NCBI GenBank assembly: GCA_977006965.1
Contig: OZ345373.1
Location: 2,232,001-2,296,000 of the forward strand
Reading direction: 5' to 3'
From: Phymatolithon calcareum
Taxonomy: Eukaryota; Rhodophyta; Florideophyceae; Hapalidiales
DNA: 64,000 nt
The first letter of the stretch is position 1; every line of letters starts with the position of its first letter. Below are positions 1 through 12,364 of the stretch, in pieces. The position numbers and the translations under genes were made by a program. The notes below the pieces were generated by a model. The model ran no database searches, was not told the DNA's origin, and saw only the letters and a program-made list of their open reading frames with translations.

Positions 1-164
1 TTTGTAGTTGCGTGAGGAAAGCGTACAAAGCGGGTCTGACTTCGCTTCGGCTGTTGCTTTCCAGGGACCGAACAACGCCCCTGGCGAGCTCTTGATTTTC
101 GCGCGTTTAGCAACCGCTCTCGCACAACGCGCCAGAGTTGTTTTGAGTGTTTTTAAGGGGGCTC

Positions 165-2599
165 TTAACGCCGAGCGCCCCCCTGTGCTTTTCCCGACGG
201 GGACACGGGTTCTTCATCGCGGGATGGTGAGCTTCCTTTTCGATAGTTCGGACTTGAGCGTATGACTGGGGACGGCGGAGTAGCCGCTCCATGCTGGCCG
301 CTGGCGTCATGTCCCGTCTCATAGCCGTTGGCGAGTAGGACCCGTACGATTCCGTCTATTTTTAAGTCATCCAATGAAAGTCGTCCGGATGTACGAAGGT
401 AACTGTCCCACGGCACCCTGACTTTCGTGGCAAGGGTTAGCTTTTCAAAATTGGCAATGATGACATGGGCATGCTCTCGGGGCTTGCAAGGGCAGTCCGG
501 CTTATAATGCGTGCCCAGCTCGTAACAGTTGTGACACACAACGCCGATGTAGGCTCCCTTCTGATCGAAGTAGCCAGGTTTTGGGGTTGAGCTGCGCCCT
601 CTAGGCCCTGCAATCATGCGGCCTTCACCGACCTGCCTGTCGAGAGCGAGTGCAAGCTCAACTGCTGTCGGTGAGTAGGAAAGGTCTTGAATGGCGTGTT
701 CAGCGGCGCGCTCAGCTTCTTCAGTAGCGAAAAAGATGGGATCCCCTTCGGCGTCGAGGTAGTTCAGTAGACGCGTCGGCCGCATTGACGGTCGCGAGTT
801 GTGATCGAAGGCACGATCACGTTTAGGTTCCCGTGCTCTCATAGCAATACCCTCACCAGATGCAACTTCCACAAGCTCGAGGAGGTCTGCACGCGGGTTT
901 TGCGAACGAAAGCGGCGAACTAGGGACTTGATACGGGTGTCTAAGCCGTCGATGAATCGCGCCATATAATCTTCCGGGCTAAGGGGATAGCCGCATCTAC
1001 CGTGAGCATTGGTCAGACGCTGCAAAAATGTCTCTTCCTCCTCTCCGGGTTTCTGGGACATGGTGCGGAGATCAGTTAACGCCTTATCGAGAGCATCATC
1101 ACGCGCGTAGGTACGCAACAACCAGTTCACTGCCGATGGCCAGTTCCATATACCGCTCGGGGTACCACTGGACTGCTTGACTCGCCCTGCGAATGCGAGG
1201 GCTCCTCGGTAACGTTCGTTGGCACTGCCTGCCAGGAAATGAGGAAGAACCCGGAACAATTGAGACTCCGTCATTTCCAAGTCGTTTGCGGAGTCTGTTA
1301 GCCTAGCCAGAAAAGAAAGCACAGAGAGCTCGTCCTTTCCGGAGAAGTCAGCTCCATACATTGCCATACGCAAGAACTCTGTATTTTCCTTCACATTCTT
1401 CAAGTCGGAACGAAGATTGGAGCTTGTCTTCCGTAGACGATATGCTCTGTACGATAGTACATGTCGAAAGATAGAGTTCGTGGACAAGATTTCACGAACG
1501 TGTGCTTCAGCCGGACCAAGTCGTCTCGCGTGAGACACCTGTCCTTCGTCAGTCCGAGTACCTCCTCTGGGAGGTTGTGCAATGACCGGGTTTGCGGATA
1601 CCCTCTGACCCGAGTTTGAATGGTGGTTACAGTGGTAGTTGTGATTCGATACCGGGGTGTTCGGTGGTCCAGCCAACATGTCTCGATGATCCCTGCGCGA
1701 CGGCTGTGCATACGGATCACGGTTCATTTGTGCTCGAGGAAAGGCAATAGTTTCCTCGTAGAGCATCGGCGGAGATACATCGAAGTGTACCTGCTGAGAA
1801 AATTCTGGATGTGGCATTGGTTCCTGCATCCGTCGCGGTGATCGAGAGTGTCTGTGGCTGTCGGGCACACGATAATGTGGTTCCTCCCGAAACGACCAAC
1901 GAGGATAAACGTGACGCTCCGGGACTCGCCCACCCGTAAATGGTGGTGAGGATGCCCCTGTCGGCGGTACTCGTCCATTTGCTCCTTGCGCTCGTTTGAG
2001 CGACTTCGATGTTCAATGGCTCGCTCACGTCTTTGCTCGAGATAGTGTGGGCGCGCAATTCGAGCTGGCAAGTTGGAATGTCTAGCTGAGATGTGACGTC
2101 TCATGCCTGAGGCACTGCGATATGAGCCGGGAAGTTCATAGAGTGGTATATCATCTGGGTTCCGATCCTGATAGTCGGCGTCATAGCCGGGTGTGAATCT
2201 CTGATATGACCGGGAAAATTCCTCCTCTGCACCTCGTATACGTTGAGTTCGAGGATGTCCTGGCATCACGTTAGGGAAGTGCTTTTCCTGAGTTTCATCA
2301 GAGCCCATCTGCCGATTCGTCGATACTCGTGGTGGCGGAACATTCGCATCTTCAGTGTTATGCGGCTGAGCTTCCCTGTCGACATAAGCGGGATGAGCTT
2401 CCACTCGAAAGGGTTCCGGTGCTGCCGTCAGTCCAAGGGACTCTTGTGCGACACATTCGTCATTAATTCGTAAGGCCGAAAACTCTCGAGTAACTTCCGA
2501 GACAACAGGCGGAGTAGGTCTAGGGGTTCGGGGTCCGCCCGATCCGTTGCTGCTAGGATACATCTGCCCAGTGATAGAGTCGGCGTTGTCGTCGGACAT
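165..2599 (-). pseudogene. gag: LTR-retrotransposon Gag polyprotein, frameshifted
   Basis: Capsid/nucleocapsid-like gene of an LTR retrotransposon, reading leftward from its 5' LTR. An ATG at 2599 opens a Pro/Arg-rich N-terminal region (starts MSDDNADS) in one frame. A second frame takes over between about 2005 and 1725, where the two frames overlap, and runs to the stop at 165. The second part holds a helical capsid-like block rich in Leu and charged residues (about 1440-850). A single zinc knuckle follows near 535, CHNCYELGTHYKPDC, spaced CX2CX5HX4C, one residue longer than the usual CX2CX4HX4C. The frame change is either a disabling indel or, less likely, programmed shifting. No protease, integrase or reverse transcriptase is seen; they would lie beyond the left edge. 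Gypsy versus copia cannot be decided without pol. Confidence 0.72.
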
Positions 2600-2657
2600 C
2601 TTAGAAGAAGACGAAAAAAAGAAAGACAAACAAAAAACAAAACTCCGGTCGTCTCCT

Positions 2658-2673
2658 GGGAGTTGGCACCAAT
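2658..2673 (-). promoter_or_regulatory. Putative tRNA primer-binding site
   Basis: The minus-strand sequence directly following the LTR end (GCGCTACA) reads TTGGTGCCAACTCCCA. A TGG right after the LTR is the complement of a tRNA 3' CCA end and is where minus-strand cDNA synthesis is primed in LTR retrotransposons. Position and TGG start fit; the tRNA species was not identified. Confidence 0.5.
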
Positions 2674-3428
2674 GTAGCGCCAGGCTCACTAGAACCCGAC
2701 GTCACAGTGGTCAGAGAAGACCGGAGGAGAGAAAAATGCGGGAGAGACAAAACAAAGAGAGACTGAAATGAGGAAAGAAAAGAGAGAGAGAAAGAGAAAC
2801 AAAACACGAAGAAAGGGGAAAGAGGAGTTACAGAAAACGGCGTCTTGAGGACGCGTGAGATGAATGGTGGAGAAAAGCGAATAAAAGGGAGGCCGCAAAG
2901 CGTTGACGATATCGGCAACGTTGGATGATGGCGACCTTGGAAGGGCCGTCGAGATTGAGGCGGACGCGCGAAAAGAAAAGGATGGATCTGTCGCTGAGTT
3001 CCCGCCGTACTGGCTTGCACGGCGAGGAAGCGAACAGGAAGGGTGGGAAATCTCCGACTTCGCGTGGTCGAAGGGATTCACAAGCGTGATGCGTGTAGGA
3101 TCCAAGCAATCGAGCCGAAATCCAGAAACCTCCACCTTCCTTTACTAAACGGAAGGGACAAACTATCTTATGTACTACTAGCAAAGAGAAAAACACAAAT
3201 TCTACATGCACATGGGACACGTTCCTCGTGTGGCCCAGCAGATCACCTAGACAAGGCAACTAAAGTCGCGAGCCTCTGATTCGGCGTTCCATGTGGATCG
3301 CGATCAAAGGTTCGTGGCGTACAGTCGCGAAAAACAGAAGCGCTTACTGCATTCCTTACAGACTCAGCCTTGCTGTCGTGTCCGGGAATAGCATTGCAAC
3401 GGAAAGGAAAAATGCAGTGGGCGCTACA
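2674..3428 (-). repeat. 5' LTR of the retrotransposon (755 bp)
   Basis: Bounded by the short inverted repeat TGTAGCGC / GCGCTACA, giving TG...CA ends, and lying between the primer-binding site and unique flank. A second copy of the same LTR lies at 15204-16272; the two share their first ~45 bp, the block containing CAAGCAATCGAGCCGAAATC and the end motif. The left part is strongly purine-rich on the plus strand. The flanking CGGAC (3429-3433) would be one half of a target duplication whose partner is outside the window. Confidence 0.72.
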
Positions 3429-3650
3429 CGGACATGACGAGACGCCTACACCGGCCACTTCTCTCCGTGCTCTCGCGAAGGAGCACTGAGCTAACAAAAC
3501 TTGTTCATTCTTCTTCCGACTGCCTTCGGACTCAATGTGTTGCTCGAGTGCTGTCGCATTTGTACCATTCCGAATGCGCGGAGGAGATCTGTCTCTGAAT
3601 TTCGCCAAACGATCATGCGGACACGTGACTGTCTTCCAACCGGTGTCATT

Positions 3651-4297
3651 TGAGGTGCGAGTTCTGTGTCGACTAGAACCACGAGGCATGAGGAGAAGAC
3701 ATCAAGCAGAAAGGTTTTCTGCGAGTCTAGTGAGACAAAAGAAGCGCCTCAATGAAGCAGATGAGTATTCTGGGAGAGATGAAGACATTAAGGAGACAAC
3801 CAAGGACATAGCGTGCCTCAAGAAATATGAAGATCTGCAGCAAGCTCTCGATAAAGCGGAGGAGGGCTCAGTCTCAAAGAAAGGGCGACGAAATAGAATA
3901 ATTGAGTTATGGGCAAAGGAAGAAGAGGGCAGATCGCTCGAGATACCAACTGATTCGAATAATCTACCGGTGGTTCTCCGCGAAAGAGAAAGGTCGACAC
4001 CGTTGCGATGCCTACGGCTGATATTCAACAGAGCACCTCTTTGGAGAAAATCAGTACTAGGTTCATACTTTGGCATCACAGCCGTGATTGAGCTGGTCGC
4101 GCTCCAATGCATTCTATCTTCATCCAAGATTAGTCCTGAAATTGAATATGAATGTAAGCGACTCACTAGAGCACTTGTTGGGAGAGAAATACGAATCAAG
4201 GATATACTGAATAGTCAAACTACGTTAGCTTAGAAAATCGTGCAAAAGCGGCCCTATTACTCTTGAATGGAGGCCTTGGGAGCATTTAAAATAAATC
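3651..4297 (+). mobile_element. 5'-truncated LINE copy A (3' end of ORF2 plus 3' UTR)
   Basis: Homologous to the last ~600 bp of the LINE at 5.1-10.2 kb. Shared peptides include VLCRL, RRxHQAERF, LRCLRxIFNRxPLWRKS and EYECKRLTRALxGREIRIK. In this copy the C-terminal reading frame is uninterrupted from ~3651 to the stop at 4231-4233, whereas the longer copy has a frameshift and stops in the same interval. The 3' UTR ends in the conserved TTAAAATAAA...ATATCC terminus. Truncation at the 5' end is typical of target-primed reverse transcription. Copy B (12133-12364) is nearly identical in sequence, suggesting a recent shared source. Confidence 0.8.
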
Positions 4298-5156
4298 AAC
4301 ACATATCCCGTTTCGTTTGAGGTACGTTGTTTATTGTCTTCTCGAGGGTGTTTACCTTGACTTCGAAACTGCGACATTGATGCAACAGATGAGCCAAAAA
4401 GACGGAGACATGGACCTGAGAATAGTGGAGAAACTTATTGCTTCCCGAGTGCCTTCTCTGCCTCCTGCACGCCCTTTTGGAACAGGTCTCTTCCCAGCAA
4501 TCGAGTAGATCCATTGCCGCGCGCTGGTGCATGCTTTACAGGACAGGAAAATCGAAAGGCTTCTCATAGGGCTGTAAGACCTGCAGCGTTAAGGTGTGCG
4601 TCTACTTTAAGCATTTCTGACTTAACCTCGTCCATAACTGGGGCGTTTATGGCCCAGGGTTCCACTTTTCGCTGCTGTGGCAACTGCTTGATATATGTGC
4701 CGAGAATAGCGTATGTTTCATTGGTTTTCCACTCATCTTGTTTCGAGCGTTTCTTCTTTACGAAGATATGGCGAACATGTAGCAGGCAGTAATCTACTGA
4801 CTTTTTCGCCTATTTGCCTTAGTTTATGCATGCATCTTTCTAGGAAAGAGACTATGCTACACGGCAGCTGCTCTGGTGTCGGTGAGCGCCGACGTTTATG
4901 GTTTTTAATATAAAACATAAAACATCCCTTCGTTACTGCCGTTAAGCCGGAGAAGCATGACAGTGTTTGCTAGAAACAGTCCCATAGAAAATGACTTCAT
5001 GCTCTCCACTAGTGATATATTTGGTACGGGAGAGAGGTTTTTCCGATCTTTCTTTGAGTTAGCGATTCTGGGAGAGGAAGTTCATCAAATCGGGAGGGGC
5101 CAAGCCGAGAAGCAAGAGCACCGCGAGGCGCTTCCGTGCGTTTAATTTTGCAAGAC
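4298..5156. other. Intergenic, probable LINE 5' UTR at right end
   Basis: No gene recognised. The right part (from roughly 4950) probably belongs to the 5' untranslated region of the LINE that follows, but its exact 5' boundary cannot be placed because every other copy in the window is 5'-truncated. Small open frames here show no recognisable motif. Confidence 0.35.
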
Positions 5157-6957
5157 ATGGTTGCGTTTGAGCCGCCCGATCCGGACCGAGAGCCATGGCG
5201 TGTTCAGCGCAAAAAATCGATCTCGCCTCGAAAGAGAGCGCCGACGGCAAAGAGTGTTTCAAAAAATGTCAAGTCTATGAAACAAGTAAATCGTGCCAGC
5301 AATGGAAAAGGCCAAAATAAGAAGGCGAAAGAGGCCCAGTGTCGCGAAACGGTGGCAAATCGCCTGCGTTCTAAGAAGGATAGTAATCACACTCGCGCGG
5401 AGACAGGATCTGCTACAGAGAGGTCAGAAACTCCATCCAGCGCTGAAAGCGATTCATCCCTTAGCGGAACGGACGAAGAATTGGAGGAGCTACGTGACAT
5501 TGCTCGATATGCAGAATCTGCACTAAAGAGAGCTGGAGAGATCGCCGCTCAAGCTCAGAAATCATATGAAGGAGAGAGTGGCAGAAGGGAAGGAGAAGAT
5601 GACGAAGACGACGATATAAGAAGCAGCGCAGAGAATGAGAACAGCGAGCGTGATGGGAGAGAAGTTCACGGAAGTGAGATCAAAGAACGATTCCTGAAGG
5701 TGCGAAACAAGGTACGATGCAACAAATGTGACGTACGGGGAGAGCTTATACTACAGGGCACTCCTCCATCCGGAGAAGGAATTGCAACATTATGTAAGGC
5801 GTGCAAGTCACGCACCCAAGGCAAAGTGGTAGCACTGGAAAATTGAGATCGCGGAACTATCCATTGGGCAGTCGACGCGACGCAACGAGCGACGAGAAGA
5901 AACAGTAGCGTCAGGGATACCTAGCGAGTTTGGGAAGAAAATCGATGCAATAATGGCCACGCTAACTGACGTCTGCGAGAGAATGACAGTCTTGGAAGCC
6001 GAAGTTCGAACAATAAGAAGAGATGGGGAGTCAGAACAAGCTACAAGGGAGATTGACAACCAGATTGTCCCTCGACAAGAAGCAGGAAGTTATGGGAACG
6101 AGGTTCATAACTCAGGAAACAGACACGAAAGAGAACAAGGTCCGAGAGGACGAGGAAACATGACGATTGAGAGAGCTTCCAGGACAAGCAGACCTCACCA
6201 AACAGAGAGAATGACCACAGAGTGCTCGCATCCGATGGTGACTGAGCGCCGATTCCAGTCCTACGCTGCAGCAGCGCACGTCGTACCATCGCTGCGAAGC
6301 CTACCGCGGCATAACCGTGATGCGATCATGAACTTTAAACAAGTATTGAACGCGCACAGAAGGAACACCAGTCCCTCAAAAATTATTCCACTGTACTTTA
6401 CAGGTCTTGAAAAAATGGACGAGGTTGAGTTTTACCACGAGCTGATCAAAATACTTCCGCGAAAAGCAACACTCGGTCTCTCGTTTATTGGAAGGTTCAG
6501 AATTGAGATTCTGTCTGATGAGTTTTTCGTGGAAAAGGCTATTGCCTTGATAAAAGCAGCTGGACTTAGGCACGAACCGAACTACAATCTGTTCGATGAC
6601 TCCGTATCCCCCTCGCAAAGACTCACTGAAAAAGACCGGGCGCTGAAAAACGTATACGCAATCCGAAAGCGCATGAATAGGTGTGCCGGAGCAACGGCCG
6701 AATTTCGCACACGCCAGTGGTATAGAATCAACCAGCGAAAGGCAGAGGAGGACATCAAGTTCTTTGAGGACGCAGACCCTGACATGAACAATGTCATGTC
6801 ACCGTATGGAAGAATTCCGGACATACAAAAAAACATCAGAAAAGAACACAACGACCTCCGTCCCACAGAGTATTTCAGCCTGCAACTCGGGGGCTCAGTT
6901 CAGCACAAACCCCGAAGAGCCCCAGAGCGCCCTACTACCACAACCTTCAAGCAATGA
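5157..6957 (+). pseudogene. LINE ORF1 protein (zinc ribbon plus coiled coil), frameshifted
   Basis: Putative nucleic-acid-binding ORF1 protein of the LINE, about 600 codons in two frames. The first frame runs from ATG 5157 to a stop at 5846. It is basic, then acidic and Ser/Glu-rich, and ends in a CX2C...CX2C zinc-ribbon-like pair (CNKC and CKAC, about 5720-5805). The second frame is already open across that stop (from ~5838) and runs to 6957, so one indel near 5840 breaks a single ORF. The second part starts with a heptad-like coiled-coil stretch (ATLTDVCERMTVLEAEV) and continues with a mixed alpha/beta block that may be RRM-like. ORF1 proteins coat LINE RNA and act as chaperones. Family membership is inferred mainly from its position upstream of ORF2. 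Confidence 0.6.
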
Positions 6958-7130
6958 AGAACAGTGCGATGGGGAAAAAGATGTGCAGGACAATGTCAGT
7001 GAGAACCCAAGGGCGCCTCCAACGCAAGTCACTAGCAGCGAAGACGAAAACAGCCAACAAACCGTCGTAGACGACGACAAAGGAATCCACCCACCAGCAT
7101 CGCACAGGGAAGCTGAAGGAATGAGGAACA

Positions 7131-10116
7131 ATGATCATAGGATATCGCATTGAATTATGTACTTTCAACGTAGGAGGTTCGTCGGAAACACCAGCCATGG
7201 TTGAAGCCTTGATTGAACGGCATCACATACAGGTATTGGGGCTGTGTGAGACATTCCAAAAAGAACACACTGGGATGAGGGTTAACTATGACCAAATCTG
7301 CGCTACAAGCCCACAGGAAGAAGGAGATAGACCTCGTGGTGGAGTTGCAATCATAACTAGGCCAGGAACACCACAAAAGTGCTCTTCAAGACAGCGACAA
7401 AAGTGTACCAAGCAGTGGTGGCAAATATCTCAAACATAACCATGGCCGTTGTGTACATTTCGCCTTCAGCCAAACAAGAAGACTACGACACATGTCTTGC
7501 TTACCTCCACAAGTATTGCCGTGGAAAAGCTGTCATTATGGGTGACCTGAACGCGAGACACAGACTCTGTGACCATAAGGGAAACTGGAGGGGGACAAAG
7601 ATTGTATCATGGGCAGCGAAACACAACTGGAGAATAAGGACTGCAAGCAGCCCCACATTCGTGACAAATCAAGGGAGAAGCAATATCGACATATTTCTTA
7701 CAAAGTCAGCAGAAGCTGAAGTTCCATATGTTCAGAATGGATCATGGGATGGTAACACAGAGCACACACTGGTTCGAATGCGATTATTGAATCACAAAAT
7801 TGTCGCACAGCAGAAGGAAAAGTTCATGTCAAGAGCAGCAAGGAAATGTCCAAAACGAGCGGCACAAGCCAGTGCGGAAATATCCTCGTGGGCACCAGAG
7901 ATGATCCAAAAACTGCGCGCTTGCGAAGATGACCTCAATGCTTGGTACAAAATTCGACGCACCAAGATCACAAAGCCCTGGACCTCCGACAAGCCTAGAC
8001 CGGGACGATGCAAGACGTTCTGGAACAGAGAGCTCGATCAATTAGCCAAGAAAAGAACAAGGATTTACAAAAGGGTACAAAGGATGGGTCTCCAAGCAGA
8101 CAAAGCTGAGCTGAAAAAGGTCAAAGCGCTGATCCAGAAAAAGGTACGGAAATCGAAGGAGGACCAATTTGAAGGAATAGAGAAGATGGGCGCCACTGAG
8201 GCTGCAAATGTCGCGAGCAAGGTTATGAAGTCCAAGGAGCGACAAACTGGCAAGAACCGGGCCCTAGGAGCCCCAGTGCACCCGAGCAAGTTTTCCGCGC
8301 ACATCTCGAATGTCTGCAAAGCGGAGAAGGATTGGAATGTGACCCTTGAAAGGTTTACCGTTAACAGAGCAATGAAGAGGCATCTTCGAAGAGCATTTAA
8401 CAGAGCGCCAAGGGGAAAAGCTGTGGGCCCAGACGGCGTTGCTGTGGAGATGCTACACGCAAACAATGAGGTCGGTTTCGAATTGATTCTGATTCTGTGG
8501 GAGACATGCGGGCGACTGAGGTGCCTCCCACGACAATGGCGGCAAGCAACACTTATTCCCCTCTACAAGAAAGGTCCAGAACACATTGCGGCAAACTACA
8601 GGCCTATCTCGCTACTGAGTCAGGTCAGGAAAATAATCGATTCCGGCCTAGACTCACACATAAGGGATCACTACCGGTTTAACAGAGCACAACTGGGTTT
8701 TCAATGAGACAAGAGCACATATTTGGCCATACTTCGAGCAAAGAATACAATGCAAAATGGTCACCCGTTCGTTGCTGTACTTGACTTGTCAGCAGCGTAT
8801 GACAGCGTCCCAAGGGATATCCTCCTCGAGCCACTGAAGAAGAGGTTGCCGGTGCACATAACAAAGATGGTATCTTACCTGATGAAACCGTCGTGGATTA
8901 CCTCTGCAGGAGATGAAACGAAAACATGGTTCATTATCGACCAAGGTGTTCCGCAGGGCTCCCCGCTGAGTCCGTGCCTATATAACATATCCATGGATAC
9001 GTTCGCCGAAGCCGCCGCCCAAGTAACAAGAATAGTGTCTGACCATCCAGCGCAGCTATTTGCGGACGACGTTCTTCTTCAGGCAAAGAATGCAAAAGGA
9101 TTGCAAAAAATATTGGACATAGCTACGAAGTGGGGAGCCGAGAACTCCATGAAATGGAACACGAAGCCAGGAAAGAGCGAGGTCCTTAAGTACAAAGGAC
9201 TCCCAAAGAAGAAATTCTTTCTTGCAGGAAAAGAGCTGCACCAGGCCTGGAGACTGTCCTACCTGGGGATCAGTTTGAACAACAATGGAGTCACCGACGA
9301 TACAGCAATCTCAAGAGTTCGGAATGCGGTGGGATGCATACACAAACTCCGAAAAATTGGCCTGAACGTCAGAGGACTCCAACCAACCACGTGTATCAGG
9401 ATTTTCAAGTCGTTGATTCTCCCCAAATGGGAGTATGCCATCCACCTGACACAGATCACGAAACGACTACTATCGGCAATTGATGCAGCAGAAGTTCTTT
9501 TCTACAGATACGTTTTCGGAAAATATGCCGAGTATCGAAGGGAGAGGATGCAAGTGCTCTGCCGTCTCTCCAGTCCACATATGAGGAGAATGCACCAGGC
9601 AGAAAGGTTCGCCTTAAGCTTGGTAAGACGGAGGAAGTTCCTGGAGCTTTCAGAAGAATACCAGGGAAGAGAAGATGACCTGGAAGAAGTATCAAACGAC
9701 ATTGGGTATCTGGGGAAGCGGAATACCTTAAAGAAGCTCTGAAACAAGTGGAAGAAGGTATGGTGTCAAAAAAACGACGCCTACAAGCAACAGTCAAAGT
9801 CTGGTCGTTGTAAGAAGAGGATCGGACAGTTAAAATCCCGATCGACGTACCGAACGACCTACCAGGAGTGCTATATATAAGGGACAGAACTACGCGGTTG
9901 AGATGCCTGCGAGTTATTTTCAACAGAGTTCCTTTGTGGAGAAAGTCCACTCTGGCGAAATACTTTGGGGCTGGTGCTGTGGTGGAGCTTATCGTGTTGC
10001 AACGTATACTAAGGACTATGAAGATGGACCAAGAAACGGAATATGAATGCAAAAGACTTACTCGGGCCCTAACAGGGAGAGAAATTCGAATTAAGGAGAT
10101 ATTAGAAGGAGAGTAG
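7131..10116 (+). pseudogene. LINE ORF2: AP-endonuclease and reverse transcriptase, inactivated
   Basis: Polyprotein of a non-LTR retrotransposon: an apurinic-like endonuclease nicks the target and the reverse transcriptase copies the RNA from the nick. Endonuclease motifs: FNVGG near the start, LGLCETF, GDLNARH (7541-7560) and SNIDIFL. Reverse transcriptase motifs: GPDGVAVE, NYRPISLLS, LDLSAAYDSVP, QGVPQGSPLSP and the catalytic FADD (9059-9070). Disabling lesions: a frameshift near 7375, an in-frame TGA at 8705-8707 just after the conserved LGFQ, a frameshift near 9735 and an in-frame TAA at 9811-9813. The C-terminus lacks an obvious zinc knuckle but keeps a domain (EYECKRLTRAL) also present in copies A and B. 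Clade not assigned. Confidence 0.85.
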
Positions 10117-10197
10117 AGAGATGAGTATCGAAAACATCGAGAAGCTGCCCTGTTACTCAACTTGAGGCTTTGGGAGCTTTTAAAATAAAATCAATAT

Positions 10198-12132
10198 ATA
10201 TCCTCTCCACTTGTTTATCGAAAGGACATTACACTTACTGTTTTCGGGACAGACAAGCGCAAATTGGAGATCGGCTCTAATAAGGAATCCCCACAAAGGG
10301 CAACCAGAAGGAGTTTAGTATACATCGGGCAGAACACGAGACAAGCTTCAAGGAATTGACAAGAAAATTAAATACCATACATGTCGAGGAGCGAATAGGA
10401 AGAACAAGATCGCATGGAAGAACTTTGTACATTGCCATTTGTGCTCTCAATTTGGCGACGAGCAAAGCGGACTAAGTTTTTTACGATGGATTTGAATTGA
10501 GGTGCAATATGGATGAAATATTCGTGTTTAATACGCAGTGAATACGACGAAGGCAAGGGAGACTGAAGGGATTCATGTCCGGAAGCAATAAAAGCTGTAA
10601 GTACTGCTTGCAAGCAAAGTTATCCGAGGAATACGTGAAATGCTGTCTTGCTTATTACATAAAGAGAATTTGGCTGATGGAACAAAAATCTCTCGCTCAG
10701 GCTAAGCAGCCTTCTAAGAGTTTTGCTGAGTTTCATGTATCTTGATATCTAATCGTCAATCACACCTCCTTCGTTGGCGAGTGAAAGCACTTTTTCCGAA
10801 GTGTAGGAAATGATTTCCTTTTGCTCATTAAGAAGCTTGGGGACTTGCAAAACAAATATTAAAAGCTCCATTGCTCCCATTTGGATATGCAACTCTATTG
10901 CTCATATATAAAGGAATTGGCAGAGATCGACTAGGACCTTGCACTAAATTCTTTGACAATGAAAATCAATACTATCGAACATGAGCTTCCGGCTCGGAAT
11001 TTAACATCTCTTGGATTCATCAGGGTGCTTGTCACTTGTTGCCAATTAAACTCCATGGTGTCACTTGTCACTCCATTAAATCCCAAAATAATTTGTCAAA
11101 TGGGGAAATGTGTCCTGCTTACCGAAATTGACAATCAAAGCGAGGTGAGGCCAGACTCGGTGCGACTTCACGCATCTTCATGAGACACGAATGCGCTCTC
11201 ATAGAATTTAGAGTTCTGCCAGGCGTGTCGGAAGCACTATAAATTGAGCGTGGGAGACATTGGGAAGAGAGAGAAAGGCAAATTCCTTACACTGACCAAC
11301 AACGAGAACGAAGACGCTGGTTTGGCACGCTCAGTACGTCCGGTATGTATCGATTTCCATCTCTCTATGTGACTCTACGGTCGTGCCTCTCTCTAATTTT
11401 GTATTCTCATGCCTTTCGCATCTTCATCTGCACACGGTTCAATGTACCGGATTGTCGATTCTCTTCGTGCACTTCGAGATTAGCGTGCATGATTGGTATG
11501 AGTACGAGGTAGAGGAAGCAGTCCAATGTGATACGGAAATGCAGGTACTTGAAGTGGGTGAGGGCCAGGGAGAGGGAGGTGAAGATGAAGATGAAAGAGA
11601 CGGTGGAAATGGTGATGAAGGGGGAGAACTAGAGAACGAGGGAAAAGCGGAGGACACGGGAGACGCGGAGAACGACGCAGTTTCGGAGAAAATGGGATAC
11701 GTAGTAGTCACGGGATACGAGGGAGACAACAAGGGAGAAGACGTAACAGATGAGTCATATGGTCACCCTGGATACTTGGGCTCCATATGACTCCGGTCGA
11801 GGCGGACACTAATCTGTATTTGTTATAGATTAATGTTAAAATGCTTTTTTGCTCCAATGATTTAAAACGCACTCTTGACGGGAGCGGACAAGTGCTCTTC
11901 CCTCCAAAGCCAGCACATCTATGAAAAAGGTGCACGAAAAAACGGAGCAACTATCTGGAAGGCAATAAATATATAGTCGAAAGGACAAAGGAAGAATTTT
12001 TAGCAAACGGGCCTTTATCGGCGAAGGTCAATTTTATTCATCTTACCAACCGTCAGGAGTCATAAATTCATTACTTCACAGCTCGCCTAGCCAGAATGAT
12101 GTTATTTTGTACGGTGAAATGGTAGTTGCGAT
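10198..12132. other. Intergenic, no convincing gene
   Basis: Anonymous sequence. The only notable object is an open frame from about 11383 to 11790 (plus) whose central part is very acidic and Gly-rich (GEGGEDEDERDGGNGDEGG). It begins at a GTG rather than an ATG and has no recognisable domain, so it is more likely low-complexity DNA than a gene. Confidence 0.4.
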
Positions 12133-12364
12133 CAGAGCCGTGATTGACCTGTTCGCGCTCCAATGCATTCTATCTTCATCTAAGATTAGTCCTGAAATTG
12201 AATATGAATGTAAGCGACTCACTAGATCACTTGTTGGGAGAGAAATACGAATCAAGGATATACTGAATAGTCAAACTACGTTAGCTTAGAAAATCGTGCA
12301 AAAGCGGCCCTATTACTATTGAATGGAGGCCTTGGGAGATTATAAAATAAAACAACAAATATCC
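12133..12364 (+). mobile_element. 5'-truncated LINE copy B
   Basis: Nearly identical to the 3' part of copy A (about 4080-4300), carrying the last ~50 codons of ORF2 (ending LNSQTTLA), the stop and the 3' UTR to the AAATATCC terminus. Strong 5' truncation and close identity to copy A suggest recent retrotransposition from the same source subfamily. Confidence 0.8.

Larger units (their letters stand above)
5100..10197 (+). mobile_element. Near-complete LINE (non-LTR retrotransposon)
   Basis: Two-ORF element with ORF1, endonuclease-RT ORF2 and a short 3' UTR. The 3' end is well defined: all four copies in the window (ends near 4297, 10197, 12364 and 13430) share a terminus of TAAAATAAA, a short A/C/T-rich spacer and ATATCC, with no long poly(A) tail. 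The 5' boundary is approximate. Four or more disabling mutations make it a non-autonomous relic. Confidence 0.8.

Noticed and set aside
2601-3259. Overlapping minus-strand frames over the LTR (Phe/Ser/Leu-rich)
   Set aside because: They reflect the purine-rich strand of the LTR. The matching frames are not kept in the second LTR.
11383-11790. Acidic protein gene
   Set aside because: No ATG start, low-complexity Glu/Gly/Asp sequence only and no copy or domain to support it.
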